This document shows, piece after piece, positions 26,207 through 36,081 of a DNA stretch of 64,000 nucleotides. A program made the translations under genes and the position numbers. The DNA lies in contig NZ_CP042325.1 in the NCBI RefSeq assembly GCF_007904105.1, positions 372,001-436,000 on the forward strand, written 5' to 3'. The DNA comes from Corynebacterium sp. sy039. Lineage in GTDB: Bacteria; Actinomycetota; Actinomycetes; Mycobacteriales; Mycobacteriaceae. Position 1 is the first letter of the stretch. Each line of letters starts with the position of its first letter. The notes under the pieces were generated by a model. It did not search any database. It was given only the letters and a program-made list of their open reading frames with translations, and was not told the DNA's origin.

Positions 26207-27382
26207 ATGAGTCATAATCTTTTCCAAAAAACAACAGATTTCCTTGGAGTTTTTGATGACATCAGCGAAGAAGACGCAGCCATTTGGGCTCGTGCTCGCT
26301 CATTCCAAGATGAATGTCACGCGAAAATTAATGATTGCTGGGATAAAGGCGAATACCCGCTAGATCTCGTACGCCGCCTTGGAGAATTAGACCTACTTAC
26401 CGACGGCCTAGATATTGAGGGGCACCAAAAAATGTCTCCTCTTGCCGCCGGTTTGACTCTCATGGAGATTACACGCATTGACCCATCTATGGGCACTGTT
26501 ATCGCTGTTCAAGCTGGCCTAGCAATGCGCTCTATCGCGATGCTTGGTTCTGACGAACAAAAGAAAGAATGGCTCGATGGTCTAGCAAAAGCAGAAAAAC
26601 TGGGCGCATTTGGTCTGACAGAACCAGACCACGGCTCTGACTCCATTGCTTTAGAGACTACCGCTGTTCGGGACGGCGACGAATTCGTACTTAATGGTAA
26701 GAAGCGCTGGATTGGTAATGGCTCAGTAGGTGACGTTACTGTGATTTGGGCACGCACTGAAGATGGTGAAGTCTCTGGATTTGTTGTTCCACAGAACACT
26801 CCTGGCTACAAGGGCGTGACGCAAACGGGTAAAGCAGCATTACGTGCGATTTATCAAGCAGAAATTACCCTGACAGATTGCCGTGTGCCGTTGAGTGCAC
26901 AACTACCTGGCGCGCGATCTTTTAAGGATGTTGCATCTGTTTTGACAGCAACTCGTATAGGTGTGGCATGGATGGCATTAGGCTCTGCTGTTGCTTGTTA
27001 TGAAAAAGCACGCGAGTACGCGCTCGAGCGGCACCAATTTGGTCGCCCGCTGGCAAAGAATCAGATCATTCAACAGCGTCTGACCAATATGCTGCTTGAT
27101 CTCAATCAAATGATGTTGGTAGTACGTAAGGTCACTGAGTGTGAAGCGCGAGGCGAGTTACGTGCCGAGCAAGCATCTTTTGCAAAACTGCATAATACGC
27201 GTGCTGCTAGGCGCATTGCTGCCGACGCTCGCGATATGCTGGGTGGCGTTGGTATTTTGCTGGAGAACCACGTTATTCGCCATTTCATTGATATCGAGAC
27301 AATGCATACCTATGAAGGCACCGATACAATCCAAAGCCTGATTATCGGTAAACAACTCACCGGAATGTCTGCATATCGCTAG
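26207..27382 (+). CDS. Acyl-CoA dehydrogenase (FadE-like, glutaryl-CoA dehydrogenase subgroup)
   Basis: 391 aa flavoprotein. The N-terminal helical domain leads into the FAD/substrate region FGLTEPDHGSDS and the middle beta-domain (GKKRWIGNG, DVTVIWART); the C-terminal helical domain has RHQFGRPLAKNQ, and the catalytic base is Glu370 in TMHTYEGT. It would introduce the first double bond of acyl-CoA. The YEGT base position and overall sequence resemble glutaryl-CoA dehydrogenases, so a decarboxylating activity on glutaryl-CoA is possible. GGGATAGGAA precedes the ATG. With FadN and FadA convergent to it, a FadE role in beta-oxidation, as in the Bacillus fadNAE set, is the simplest reading. Confidence 0.85.
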   Translation: MSHNLFQKTTDFLGVFDDISEEDAAIWARARSFQDECHAKINDCWDKGEYPLDLVRRLGELDLLTDGLDIEGHQKMSPLAAGLTLMEITRIDPSMGTVIAVQAGLAMRSIAMLGSDEQKKEWLDGLAKAEKLGAFGLTEPDHGSDSIALETTAVRDGDEFVLNGKKRWIGNGSVGDVTVIWARTEDGEVSGFVVPQNTPGYKGVTQTGKAALRAIYQAEITLTDCRVPLSAQLPGARSFKDVASVLTATRIGVAWMALGSAVACYEKAREYALERHQFGRPLAKNQIIQQRLTNMLLDLNQMMLVVRKVTECEARGELRAEQASFAKLHNTRAARRIAADARDMLGGVGILLENHVIRHFIDIETMHTYEGTDTIQSLIIGKQLTGMSAYR

Positions 27383-27411
27383 TTTTTGCGCAGCAGGATA
27401 ATAAGATGCGT

Positions 27412-27453
27412 ACTCCCGCTATATCACATCACACGGATATAGCGGGAGTTTTT
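27412..27453. terminator. Terminator between convergent fadE and fadN genes
   Basis: ACTCCCGCTATATC (27412-27425) pairs perfectly with GATATAGCGGGAGT (27436-27449), followed by TTTT in the fadE direction. Confidence 0.8.
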
Positions 27454-27511
27454 GCGCCTTAGCGCTCTTAGCCCGATCTTAACTCGATCGTGGCGCTCAA
27501 TTAATTCTCAA

Positions 27512-29794
27512 TTAATTCTTGAGCGGTTTGCGAGTCTGCGCCATATGCTGCGCACGCTCAACATTTGCTGGCAAAACCACGAGAGGAGCGTCGAAAGCGA
27601 TTTCTCGCTCGCAGAACTCATCAAAGCTCAATTCTGTGATGCCGTCCTCTGCTGTGTAGTGTTGTGCCAAAGCATGAACAATGACAGCGTCAGTCTCGGT
27701 AGTGTCTGGAATGGGCCACTTGTTGTCGAGCGCAGTATCACCTTGATACAGCGGGATGATTGTATTCTGCCTTGGCGAGTAGTGAGCAAGCAAGGCACGA
27801 GCGCTCTCGATGGCTTGAGCCAATACGAGATCGCTAGAGAAAACAATCACATCATCAGCGCGAACCAGCTCTACTTCTCGAGCATAAAACGCATTAGGCA
27901 ATTGCTGAGCACCAGCAACAAGATCAAATGCCTTGTGGTGGAACTCGCTCACCCCTGCGTTATATAGTCTCTCCAGGGTTGCGACAGTGCCAGTCCAACC
28001 AGGGAATAGGCCTACATTGCGCTCTGGGAAACCAATTTTAGTGTCAGCATGAACGACAACGTGGTCACAAGAGACTAATAATTCTGCTCCGCCACCGAGG
28101 GCGACGCCGCGTACTGCACCAACAATAGGAATTGGGCTGGTACGTAGGGCACGCATAACCTTAGAACCTTGTCGCAATAGCTTTTCTGCCTGTGCTTGAT
28201 CCCCGGAAGCACCTGCGTCTGCAATTCCTTGCAGGAATGCACCAGCACAAAAAGCACGTGACTCATCATTACCAATGACCAAAGCCTTAATGTCGTGTTG
28301 CTCACGTTCAGCAAGGGTGCGGCTTATGACCTCAAGTGCTTGAGGGGAAAGTGAATTGAGTGGAGTATGCAAATCAAGCAGGGCAATGCCGTCTGAGAGT
28401 CTGTGGACAGAAGCTGCATCGTCGTCAATGATGGTGGTAGCCTGGCCGCTGTTGAGTAATTCCGCAATGGACACTGCACCTGCACGTTTTGGCCGAGCCA
28501 CGATAGCTCCTGTGCTATCGACAACTTTATCGCCGTGATAAAAACCACCATGTGTGGCGGCAGCGCGCAAAAGCTCAGGCACCTCATCAGCTGGATATTG
28601 CTGCTCTAACCAGGAGACGCCAATGCTATCGGCAAGAGCAAAAATGCCGTATTTCCACCCAAAACCTAGAATCAGTCCTTGGTCGATGAGTTCCACGTTA
28701 TCAGCAATTTCTGGTGCGACTTCGCAGCAATACTTAAGAGTGGTGAGGAATAATTCCTTTGCGTAGCGTCCACCTGCAGAGTCTGTCTCAACTACTTCAC
28801 GAGGATTCTTTAAGCCCACTGCAGGATCATTTGGCGCAGTACGTTTGACGTACTCGTAATTTTCGTTAATTACTTCATCGCGTCCGCGATAAAAACCACC
28901 ATCGCCAGTTCTGCCAGTTAAGCCGCGTTCATTGAGCGCTGCAATAAACTCATCGTGTGCCAGCGGATATGTATGAATACCGTCGTGTGCTGGCAAAGTT
29001 TTTTCAAGGCTACCCCATACGTGTGGCACTAATTGCAACCCGATGTAATCAAGCAATCCGAAAATACCAGTACGAGGAATGCCGAATGCTTTACCAAAGG
29101 TAGCGTCGGCAAGCTCATAGGAAACACCCTGATTGCGCGCAATATGTGCACCTGCTGCCAACCAGAAACAACCGACGCGATTAGCGATAAACCCTGGTGT
29201 ATCGCGGCAGTCAAGTGCTACTTTCCCAAGCTGGTGCTCAATAGCTAGCCTGAGTGTTTCCTCAGTTGTGGCAGCTGTGTGCTCGCTGCAAATGAGCTCC
29301 ACTAATCGCATAATCTTGGGTGGATTAAAAAAGTGTGTGATCGCAAACTTCTCCCGACGCTGTTGTGGTACCCCGGTAACCAAGTCGGCAAGTTTGAGGG
29401 TAGAAGTATTAGAACTGAGAATTGCCTCTGCCTTGAGGTGTGGCTCAACTGTGCGATAGAGCGCGTGCTTGGCATCGAGATCCTCAAAAATTGCTTCAAT
29501 AACCCAATCGCAGTCTTCCAGTAATTCCAGGTCGTCGGTAGTGTTACCAGTGCGTACATTCTGTGCAAGCGTGGGGTGGTAGAAACCGCGTCGTTTGAGC
29601 TGGATTTCCACGCCTTTTTCTGCTCGCTCACTACGATTGGTACCTTCGGCGACCATATCCAGCAAAACCACATCAATACCTGTGGAAGCAAGTAACGCTG
29701 CAATACCAGAGCCCATGGATCCGGCACCCAGAACCGCTGCTTTTTTAATGGGGGCGCGTAGTGCTGTGGCAGGTGCATAGTTGATAGTAGACAT
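27512..29794 (-). CDS. fadN: FadN-like 3-hydroxyacyl-CoA dehydrogenase / enoyl-CoA hydratase
   Basis: 760 aa bifunctional beta-oxidation enzyme. The NAD-binding dehydrogenase is N-terminal (AAVLGAGSMGSGIA, residues 19-32; THFFNPPKIMRLVE with the catalytic His) and a crotonase-type hydratase is C-terminal (about 450-650: SRAFCAGAFL, AVRGVALGGGAELL, GFPERNVGLFPGWTGT). This domain order is that of Bacillus subtilis FadN and the reverse of Escherichia coli FadB. The start ATG directly follows the fadA stop (TAAATG) with GAGGAGG upstream, so it is the second gene of a fadA-fadN operon. It would hydrate and oxidise enoyl-CoA to 3-ketoacyl-CoA. Confidence 0.9.
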   Translation of the reverse strand: MSTINYAPATALRAPIKKAAVLGAGSMGSGIAALLASTGIDVVLLDMVAEGTNRSERAEKGVEIQLKRRGFYHPTLAQNVRTGNTTDDLELLEDCDWVIEAIFEDLDAKHALYRTVEPHLKAEAILSSNTSTLKLADLVTGVPQQRREKFAITHFFNPPKIMRLVELICSEHTAATTEETLRLAIEHQLGKVALDCRDTPGFIANRVGCFWLAAGAHIARNQGVSYELADATFGKAFGIPRTGIFGLLDYIGLQLVPHVWGSLEKTLPAHDGIHTYPLAHDEFIAALNERGLTGRTGDGGFYRGRDEVINENYEYVKRTAPNDPAVGLKNPREVVETDSAGGRYAKELFLTTLKYCCEVAPEIADNVELIDQGLILGFGWKYGIFALADSIGVSWLEQQYPADEVPELLRAAATHGGFYHGDKVVDSTGAIVARPKRAGAVSIAELLNSGQATTIIDDDAASVHRLSDGIALLDLHTPLNSLSPQALEVISRTLAEREQHDIKALVIGNDESRAFCAGAFLQGIADAGASGDQAQAEKLLRQGSKVMRALRTSPIPIVGAVRGVALGGGAELLVSCDHVVVHADTKIGFPERNVGLFPGWTGTVATLERLYNAGVSEFHHKAFDLVAGAQQLPNAFYAREVELVRADDVIVFSSDLVLAQAIESARALLAHYSPRQNTIIPLYQGDTALDNKWPIPDTTETDAVIVHALAQHYTAEDGITELSFDEFCEREIAFDAPLVVLPANVERAQHMAQTRKPLKN

Positions 29795-30988
29795 TTATGC
29801 CTCCTCGCTCTCAGTAGCATTTTCGACGATAAGTGCAATGCCTTGACCACCACCGATGCACAAGGTTACCAAGCCATAGCGCTTGCCCAATCGCTTAAGT
29901 CCATAGAGAATTTTGGTGGTCAAAATGGCACCCGTAGCTCCTACTGGATGACCATGTGCAATAGCGCCACCCCAGACATTTGTTTTTTCCGGATCGAATC
30001 CGAGTTTGTCCTGGACAGCGAGTGCTTGTGCAGCAAAGGCTTCGTTGGACTCAATGAGGTCAATATCGTCGAGAGTTAATCCTGCTTTAGCTAGTGCTTT
30101 TGGTACTGCTTCAATAGGCCCTAGCCCCATGCGCGTTGGATCCACACCTGCAATGCCCCAACTGATAATTTTTGCCAGCGGGCGCAGATCTTGTTCTTGC
30201 ACTGTCTGTGCATTAGCAAGAATCAATGATGCAGCACCGTCGTTAATTCCGGAGGCATTACCTGCGGTCACTGTGCCGTCTTTACTGAACGCTGGTGGTA
30301 GTGCCGATAGCTTTTCGACGGTTGTCTCACGTGGATGCTCATCAGTGTGGAACTGGGTGGTTCCTTTGCGTGAGTGGATTGTCACTGGCACGATTTCTTC
30401 TTTGTGGGCACCTGATTCTCGTGCTGCTGCCGCGCGTGTTTGTGATTGTGCGGCAAATTCATCTTGTCGGGTGCGGGAAATGCCATAGTCGCCAGCGATA
30501 TTTTCTGCGGTAACTCCCATATGGCCTGTTCCAAAGGGGCATTCTAGAGTGCCGGTGAGCCAATCGAGAAGACGGCCTTCACCCATTTTTTTGCCTTTGC
30601 GCATATTTTCTACGGAGTAAGGGGCATTGGACATTGATTCCACACCTGTGACTAGTGCTATGTCGCTGTCACCATCGCGAACAGTTTGTGCTGCGGAAAC
30701 GATTGCTTGTACGCCAGAACCACAGAGGCGATTGACATTGAGCGCTATGGCTGAATCTGGCATTCCTACTGCTCGGGCGATTTTTCGGGAGATATATGCA
30801 TCTGATGGTTCGGTGGGGATCACATTTCCAGCTACGGAGGCTTGGATATCTTCTGGTGATATTCCTGCACGTTCAATGGCTGCCTGGGCGGAGAATGTGC
30901 CTAGTTCTGTGGGGGAGAAATGGGCGAGAGATCCACCAAATTTTCCAATTGGAAGGCGAGCAGCAGACAAAATATAGACGTCAGTCAT
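29795..30988 (-). CDS. fadA: Acetyl-CoA acyltransferase (thiolase)
   Basis: 397 aa, full length for a thiolase. The acylated nucleophile is Cys89 in NRLCGSG; GGAIAHGHPVGATG carries the His of the active site, and LCIGGGQGIA the second Cys near the C-terminus. It cleaves 3-ketoacyl-CoA with CoA to acetyl-CoA, or can condense acetyl-CoA in reverse. I start at ATG 30988, which has GGAG 6 nt upstream; a longer frame adds ten residues without a ribosome site. First gene of the fadA-fadN operon, expressed from a promoter at 31024-31052. Confidence 0.92.
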   Translation of the reverse strand: MTDVYILSAARLPIGKFGGSLAHFSPTELGTFSAQAAIERAGISPEDIQASVAGNVIPTEPSDAYISRKIARAVGMPDSAIALNVNRLCGSGVQAIVSAAQTVRDGDSDIALVTGVESMSNAPYSVENMRKGKKMGEGRLLDWLTGTLECPFGTGHMGVTAENIAGDYGISRTRQDEFAAQSQTRAAAARESGAHKEEIVPVTIHSRKGTTQFHTDEHPRETTVEKLSALPPAFSKDGTVTAGNASGINDGAASLILANAQTVQEQDLRPLAKIISWGIAGVDPTRMGLGPIEAVPKALAKAGLTLDDIDLIESNEAFAAQALAVQDKLGFDPEKTNVWGGAIAHGHPVGATGAILTTKILYGLKRLGKRYGLVTLCIGGGQGIALIVENATESEEA

Positions 30989-31016
30989 TTTTACTCCATT
31001 AGTTAGGGTGCACGAC

Positions 31017-31059
31017 ACTTCATACTATAAAGTAGTACAGGTCACATTCTAAGTGAAGT
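31017..31059 (-). promoter_or_regulatory. Promoter of fadA-fadN with inverted repeats
   Basis: On the minus strand TTAGAA (31052-31047) and TATAGT (31029-31024) are 17 bp apart. The -10 box is within an imperfect palindrome TACTATAAAGTA (31023-31034), and ACTTCA (31017-31022) pairs with TGAAGT (31054-31059) around the whole promoter. Repressor control is inferred. Confidence 0.5.
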
Positions 31060-31275
31060 AGTGGTGTGCTGCAATTGTCTTTTTGTATGAATTAACGCAT
31101 TGCCCCCTTATAGGTATGGTCACTTAAATAGATAAAAGCTATAAATTTTTCTGCTTGTCGTCGACTGTTGTTATTCTGGGGTGAGTTATTGAGCTGATAG
31201 ACATTAACAATCAAGAACAATTCCAGAAAAAGCTAGAACTAATCATCGATAAGTCGCAATCAGGAGGACAAGCAT

Positions 31276-33264
31276 ATGGAACATCGGCAAGTAGCGCAGC
31301 GCGTGTTGGCAGCCGTAGGTGGTGAGGAAAATATCGTTGGTGCTGCTCACTGTGCCACAAGGCTACGCATGGTGCTCAAAGATAAAGGCAAAGTCAATAC
31401 TCAAGCCTTGGAGGATGATCCAGACCTCAAAGGAATCTTTGAGTCTGGCGGAATGTTTCAGGTGATCGTCGGTCCAGGAGATGTCAATGTTGTATTTAAG
31501 GAATTAAACACCCTGACCACAAAAGATATCGCAGTATCAACTGAACAACTCAAAGATATTGCAGCAAATTCCGGTAACGCATTTAGCCGTTCAGTAAAAG
31601 TACTTGCAGATATTTTCGTGCCACTCATTCCGATTCTTGTCGGCGGCGGTCTACTCATGGCGCTCTACTCGGTGTTAACCTCCGAGGGGCTTTTTGGCGA
31701 AAAATCCGTTATCGAGATGATGCCGGTACTTGCCGGTTTCTCCGAACTCGTTAATCTCTTAGCCTCGGCTCCTTTTGCCTTCTTGCCTGTTCTCGTTGGG
31801 TTTACTGCCACCAAGCGCTTTGGCGGTAATGAGTTCCTCGGTGCTGGCATTGGCATGGCAATGGTAATGCCTAGTCTAGTCAGTGGTTACGATGCTGCTA
31901 CTGCAATCCAAGAAGGAACAATGCCTTATTGGGATGTCTTTGGTTTATCGGTTGCTCAAGCCGGTTACCAAGGATCCGTGCTGCCTATCTTGGTGATTTC
32001 CTGGATCCTAGCCACAATCGAAAAGTCCCTGCATAAGGTACTCAAAGGGACTGTTGATTTTTTGGTTACCCCAGTGCTTACCTTGCTGAGCGTTGGATTC
32101 ATTACTTTCGTACTCATTGGGCCATTCTTGCGCACTGCTGGCGAGTGGCTTGGCATGGGATTAGCTCATCTCTATGAATTCTCTGGTCCCTTTGGTGGTT
32201 TGCTCTTTGGTTTGGTGTATTCTCCTATAGTTCTTACTGGCTTGCATCAGTCTTTCCCACCAATCGAAATGATGCTCTGGGAACAAGGCGGCTCGTTTAT
32301 TTTTTCGATTGCAGCTATGGCTAATATCGCCCAAGGTGCTGCCACATTGGCGGTGTATTTCCTTGCCCGCTCTCAAAAGCTCAAAGCCCTTGCCGGCGCT
32401 TCAGGAATTTCAGCTCTCTTTGGCATTACTGAACCGGCAATCTTTGGGGTGAATCTACGCTTGCGCTGGCCATTCTATATCGGTATGGGAGCGGCTGCGG
32501 TGTCTTCAGCTTTCATTGCGCTTTTCGACGTACGGGCTGACACTTTAGGAGCGGCTGGTTTTATTGGATTTGTCTCGGTGCCACGATTCGTGCCTACGTT
32601 TTTCTTATGCGCAGGTATTTCGTTTGTAGTTTCGCTGATTGCTGCATATGGATATGGTCGTTACCTGATCGCTCGCAAAGGCGGCATTGATCCCAGTGAG
32701 GCGGCAGGGCAGTCTAGCGCTGGAGCGGTGCAACCTGGTGCTCACGTTCACGCTGCCGACAATGCAGTGCAATTATATGCGCCGCTTTCGGGTCGAGCAG
32801 TGGAATTATCAAAAGTCGCTGACCCTATGTTTGCGGCCGGAAAACTAGGTGCTGGTGTGGCTATTGAACCAGAAATAGGCAAATTAGTAGCACCTGTTTC
32901 CGGAAAAGTAACAGTCACCTTCGCGTCGAAACACGCCTATGCTATCCGTACTCAAGGCAGCGATGGGAAAAATGTTGATGTGCTCATGCATATTGGTTTT
33001 GACACGGTGAACTTAGAAGGAAAGCACTTCGAGTCTTTTGTGAATAAAGGGGATCAAGTCACAGTAGGGGATGTGTTGGCGGAATTTGATATTGCGGCGA
33101 TTAAAGCTGCCGGATATCCAGTGACGACACCAATTGTTATTTCTAACTCTAAAAAGACAGGAGCTGTCTTAGCTGGCGCTGACTTTAGGGACGGTGAAAA
33201 AATTGATTTTGGTGCACGATTGCTAAGCGTCGATCCAGCGCCTGCTCCCACAGCTACTGCGTAG
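31276..33264 (+). CDS. ptsS: Sucrose-specific PTS permease EIIBCA
   Basis: 662 aa, matching the size of corynebacterial PtsS. Domains in order: EIIB about 1-85 with phospho-Cys26 in AAHCATRLR; membrane EIIC about 105-465, with hydrophobic segments and the GITEPAIFG motif; EIIA (glucose type) about 500-650 with phospho-His572 in [10 protein letters not shown]. It imports sucrose as sucrose-6-phosphate using phosphate from PEP via HPr. AGGAGG precedes the ATG. It stands alone here; the matching GH32 hydrolase lies about 9 kb upstream, whereas in Corynebacterium glutamicum ptsS and scrB are close together. Related beta-glucoside or trehalose permeases are the alternative. Confidence 0.85.
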   Translation: MEHRQVAQRVLAAVGGEENIVGAAHCATRLRMVLKDKGKVNTQALEDDPDLKGIFESGGMFQVIVGPGDVNVVFKELNTLTTKDIAVSTEQLKDIAANSGNAFSRSVKVLADIFVPLIPILVGGGLLMALYSVLTSEGLFGEKSVIEMMPVLAGFSELVNLLASAPFAFLPVLVGFTATKRFGGNEFLGAGIGMAMVMPSLVSGYDAATAIQEGTMPYWDVFGLSVAQAGYQGSVLPILVISWILATIEKSLHKVLKGTVDFLVTPVLTLLSVGFITFVLIGPFLRTAGEWLGMGLAHLYEFSGPFGGLLFGLVYSPIVLTGLHQSFPPIEMMLWEQGGSFIFSIAAMANIAQGAATLAVYFLARSQKLKALAGASGISALFGITEPAIFGVNLRLRWPFYIGMGAAAVSSAFIALFDVRADTLGAAGFIGFVSVPRFVPTFFLCAGISFVVSLIAAYGYGRYLIARKGGIDPSEAAGQSSAGAVQPGAHVHAADNAVQLYAPLSGRAVELSKVADPMFAAGKLGAGVAIEPEIGKLVAPVSGKVTVTFASKHAYAIRTQGSDGKNVDVLMHIGFDTVNLEGKHFESFVNKGDQVTVGDVLAEFDIAAIKAAGYPVTTPIVISNSKKTGAVLAGADFRDGEKIDFGARLLSVDPAPAPTATA

Positions 33265-33601
33265 TATGTGCAAGTATGGAAAAGTGTGGTTAAGAAATAA
33301 ATAGAACTGTATTGAGGCTGCTGAGGAAGCACTGCACAGCTGATTGTGGTTCCTTACTTGGTGCTGAAGTGCAAACTTGCGCTTCAGTTCCTGCGTATGC
33401 TTTAATACCTTGGTTGTCTAAAGTCGGTCGGTTTGGTGTGGCGCGTTTCCGAACCCCTAAGCTAAGACCTTTCGACTATAATTTCATACCTTTACAGGTT
33501 ATGTGCTTGTCGTAAAACTTTAGTGGCATGTAAATGTACATAGACCGCGTACGTCAGTTCGGAAATCTGCCGTACATATAATCCAGGTCAAGGAGACTCA
33601 A
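33265..33601. other. Intergenic stretch: hairpin and ribosomal promoter region
   Basis: Holds a 10-bp hairpin CTGAAGTGCA/TGCGCTTCAG (33364-33387, one wobble pair) that may end ptsS transcription, though without a T tract. Two TATAAT hexamers follow, at 33477-33482 and 33577-33582, 100 bp apart. The second lies just before the rplN ribosome site AAGGAG, with TCAGTT 17 bp upstream. No gene is supported. Confidence 0.55.
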
Positions 33602-33970
33602 GTGATTCAACAGGAATCGCGTCTGAAAGTCGCTGACAACACTGGTGCACGTGAAATTTTGTGCATTCGTGTTCTTGGTGGCTCAACTCGACGTTTTGCT
33701 GGCATTGGTGACGTTATTGTCGCTACCGTTAAGGAAGCAACTCCAGGTGGCAATGTTAAAGCTGGCGACATTGTAAAAGCTGTTATTGTTCGTGCGAAGA
33801 AAGAAACTCGTCGTCCAGACGGTTCATACATTCGTTTCGACGAGAACGCAGCCGTTATCATCAAGAATGATAATGAGCCTCGCGGTACTCGTATCTTCGG
33901 TCCAGTTGCTCGTGAGCTTCGTGAAAAGCGTTTCATGAAGATCGTTTCTCTCGCACCGGAGGTGATCTAA
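33602..33970 (+). CDS. rplN: 50S ribosomal protein L14
   Basis: 122 aa, the standard bacterial length. The conserved opening [18 protein letters not shown] and the [15 protein letters not shown] segment identify L14, which sits at the subunit interface. GTG start with AAGGAG 6 nt upstream. First gene of the spc-type operon here; because ptsS and not rpsQ lies upstream, it needs its own promoter, and TATAAT at 33577 is well placed. rplX follows after 3 bp. Confidence 0.97.
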   Translation: MIQQESRLKVADNTGAREILCIRVLGGSTRRFAGIGDVIVATVKEATPGGNVKAGDIVKAVIVRAKKETRRPDGSYIRFDENAAVIIKNDNEPRGTRIFGPVARELREKRFMKIVSLAPEVI

Positions 33971-33973
33971 CTT

Positions 33974-34288
33974 ATGAAGATTCATAAGGGTGATATGGTA
34001 CTTGTTATTTCTGGTCCTGATAAAGGAGCAAAAGGCAAGGTAATCAAGGCTTTCCCAAAGCTCGATAAGGTTTTGGTTGAGGGCGTTAACCGAGTAAAGA
34101 AGCACGTGGCTAACTCTGCGCCAGAGCGTGGTGCTGAGTCCGGTGGGATTGTGACCCAGGAAGCTCCAATCCACGTATCCAATGTTATGGTTTTGGACTC
34201 TGATGGAAACCCAACTCGTGTTGGTTACCGCTTCGATGAGAACGGAAAGAAAGTTCGTATCTCACGTCGTAACGGGAAGGACATTTAA
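33974..34288 (+). CDS. rplX: 50S ribosomal protein L24
   Basis: 104 aa. KOW-type opening [23 protein letters not shown] identifies L24, an early 23S rRNA assembly protein; the [11 protein letters not shown] segment and C-terminal RISRR are also typical. Starts 3 bp after rplN, with GGAGGT over the rplN stop serving as its ribosome site. rplE begins 2 bp after its stop. Confidence 0.97.
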   Translation: MKIHKGDMVLVISGPDKGAKGKVIKAFPKLDKVLVEGVNRVKKHVANSAPERGAESGGIVTQEAPIHVSNVMVLDSDGNPTRVGYRFDENGKKVRISRRNGKDI

Positions 34289-34290
34289 TA

Positions 34291-34869
34291 ATGAGCGATT
34301 ACACTCCACGTCTTAAGGCCCGTTACCGCGAAGAAATTCGTTCTAAGATGAATGAACAATTCGCTTATGAGAACATCATGCAAATCCCTGGTGTTGAAAA
34401 AGTGGTAGTGAACATGGGTGTCGGTGAGGCGGCTCGTGATTCCAAACTTATCAACGGTGCAATTGCGGATTTGAGTGCGATTACTGGTCAAAAACCAGAG
34501 CTTCGCCGTGCAAAGAAATCTATTGCTAACTTCAAGTTGCGTGAAGGTATGCCAATTGGTGCACGCGTTACCCTTCGTGGCGACCGTATGTGGGAATTCC
34601 TTGATCGTCTCTTGACTGTAGCACTACCACGTATTCGTGACTTCCGTGGTCTTTCTGACCAGCAGTTCGACGGACACGGTAACTACACCTTTGGTCTTAG
34701 TGAGCAAACCATGTTCTACGAAATTGACGTAGACAAGGTTGATCGTCCTCGTGGTATGGATATCACCGTGGTAACCACTGCTACCAATAACGATGAAGGC
34801 CGCGCACTTTTGCTTCACCTTGGATTCCCATTCAAGGATGCAGATGGAAATATCCAGCGCGTTAAATAA
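34291..34869 (+). CDS. rplE: 50S ribosomal protein L5
   Basis: 192 aa. [20 protein letters not shown] and [22 protein letters not shown] are hallmark L5 segments; L5 binds 5S rRNA in the central protuberance. Start is preceded by GGGAAGGAC. Followed by a strong terminator, so the operon ends here. In most bacteria rpsN and rpsH come next; here nagB intervenes and rpsN is absent, reflecting the corynebacterial split of the spc operon. Confidence 0.97.
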   Translation: MSDYTPRLKARYREEIRSKMNEQFAYENIMQIPGVEKVVVNMGVGEAARDSKLINGAIADLSAITGQKPELRRAKKSIANFKLREGMPIGARVTLRGDRMWEFLDRLLTVALPRIRDFRGLSDQQFDGHGNYTFGLSEQTMFYEIDVDKVDRPRGMDITVVTTATNNDEGRALLLHLGFPFKDADGNIQRVK

Positions 34870-34890
34870 TGAAACTCTAGTTTCATTTGT

Positions 34891-34930
34891 AAAGGCGTAA
34901 CCCCATAACAAGGGGTTACGCCTTTTTCTT
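34891..34930 (+). terminator. Terminator after rplE
   Basis: AAAGGCGTAACCCC (34891-34904) pairs perfectly with GGGGTTACGCCTTT (34912-34925) around a 7-nt loop, then TTTTCTTT. Confidence 0.9.
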
Positions 34931-35035
34931 TGATAGTTTCTTTTTGCAGTTCGTGCTCAGTTACAGACAAAACTATAATTAAAAATTAATGATGTATGAG
35001 TACGCACTAATAGAAGATAAGAGAGTATAACGGCG

Positions 35036-35812
35036 ATGGAGATTGTTATTTGTTCACAACGTGAACAAGCAGGTGTGATTGCGGCAGATATTTATGAACC
35101 ACATATTCGGGCGGGAAAAAACCTAGGTTTAGCCACTGGTTCAACACCCTTGCCGCTTTATCGTGAGCTCATCCGTAGACATAAAGAAGAAGGATTATCT
35201 TTTGCCGGTTCACAAGTTTTTCTTCTCGACGAATATGTAGGTCTTCCTAAAGAACACGAACAAAGTTACTACCAGACTATCCGTCGCGAGTTGTGTGATC
35301 ACATTGATATTGCTGATGAGAATGTGCATAGTCCTGATGGGTGCGCCGAGCACCCTGAGCAAGCAGCGCAATCATATGATGAGCAAGTGACCAAGGCGGG
35401 GATTGCTATTCAAGTTCTTGGCATTGGTAGCGACGGTCATATTGGTTTCAATGAGCCAACGTCGTCATTAGCGGGGCGTACTCGAATAAAAACGCTACAT
35501 CCGATGACTCTTCGCGATAATTCACGTTTCTTTAATGACGATGAAACTCAAGTGCCACGCCACTGCATTACGCAGGGGGTTGGCACAATTATGCAAGCGG
35601 AGCATATTCTTGTGCTGGCGTTTGGCGAGAATAAGGCAGATGCAGTCCGCGACATGGTTGAGGGTTCTATATCTGCAATGTGCCCTGCGAGTGCTCTGCA
35701 AATGCATCCTCACACTACAGTGCTTCTCGACGAAGCGGCTGCTGGAAAGTTGGAGTATGCAGATTACTATGTTCATGCGTTAGAACATAAACCGGGATGG
35801 CAGAGTTTCTAA
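35036..35812 (+). CDS. nagB: Glucosamine-6-phosphate deaminase
   Basis: 258 aa. Converts glucosamine-6-phosphate to fructose-6-phosphate and ammonia, so amino sugars can enter glycolysis. Visible family motifs: [11 protein letters not shown] (phosphate loop), FLLDEYVGL with catalytic Asp65, and [16 protein letters not shown] with the ring-opening His. Length is a little under the proteobacterial enzyme, without its C-terminal allosteric extension. It sits alone between two ribosomal operons with a terminator upstream and no nagA or amino-sugar transporter beside it. GAGAG about 11 nt upstream is the only ribosome-site candidate; TATAAC immediately precedes the start. Confidence 0.93.
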   Translation: MEIVICSQREQAGVIAADIYEPHIRAGKNLGLATGSTPLPLYRELIRRHKEEGLSFAGSQVFLLDEYVGLPKEHEQSYYQTIRRELCDHIDIADENVHSPDGCAEHPEQAAQSYDEQVTKAGIAIQVLGIGSDGHIGFNEPTSSLAGRTRIKTLHPMTLRDNSRFFNDDETQVPRHCITQGVGTIMQAEHILVLAFGENKADAVRDMVEGSISAMCPASALQMHPHTTVLLDEAAAGKLEYADYYVHALEHKPGWQSF

Positions 35813-36081
35813 ACTCTATTTGCTTTTTATGCCTTTGCTCTGGTAAATTCGTCCCTTGGACTTTTGTGCGCTTTTGTTGTGCACATAATCCATAGAGTAC
35901 ATTTTTCAACTTACTTTGTTGTAGGCCCTGTGCCCTGTGCGACCGTGCACAATATAGTTTAAGGTGGCGAGCAACCCGGCTCTGTGAGTTATAAGGGAAG
36001 CGTAAAGTTGCCAAAAGAAAAAGCACGGTAACGCTATGGGGTGTGAGGAACCGCAACGAGAAAGGCATAAAGGTCACATCC

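Noticed and set aside
29302..29853. Minus-strand 183-codon frame
   Set aside because: Lies in another frame of fadN and crosses the fadA-fadN junction; no ribosome site, and the real frame has clear domains.
33312..33515. Possible 67-codon gene between ptsS and rplN
   Set aside because: No ribosome site and the frame overlaps a hairpin and promoter-like hexamers; noncoding is simpler.
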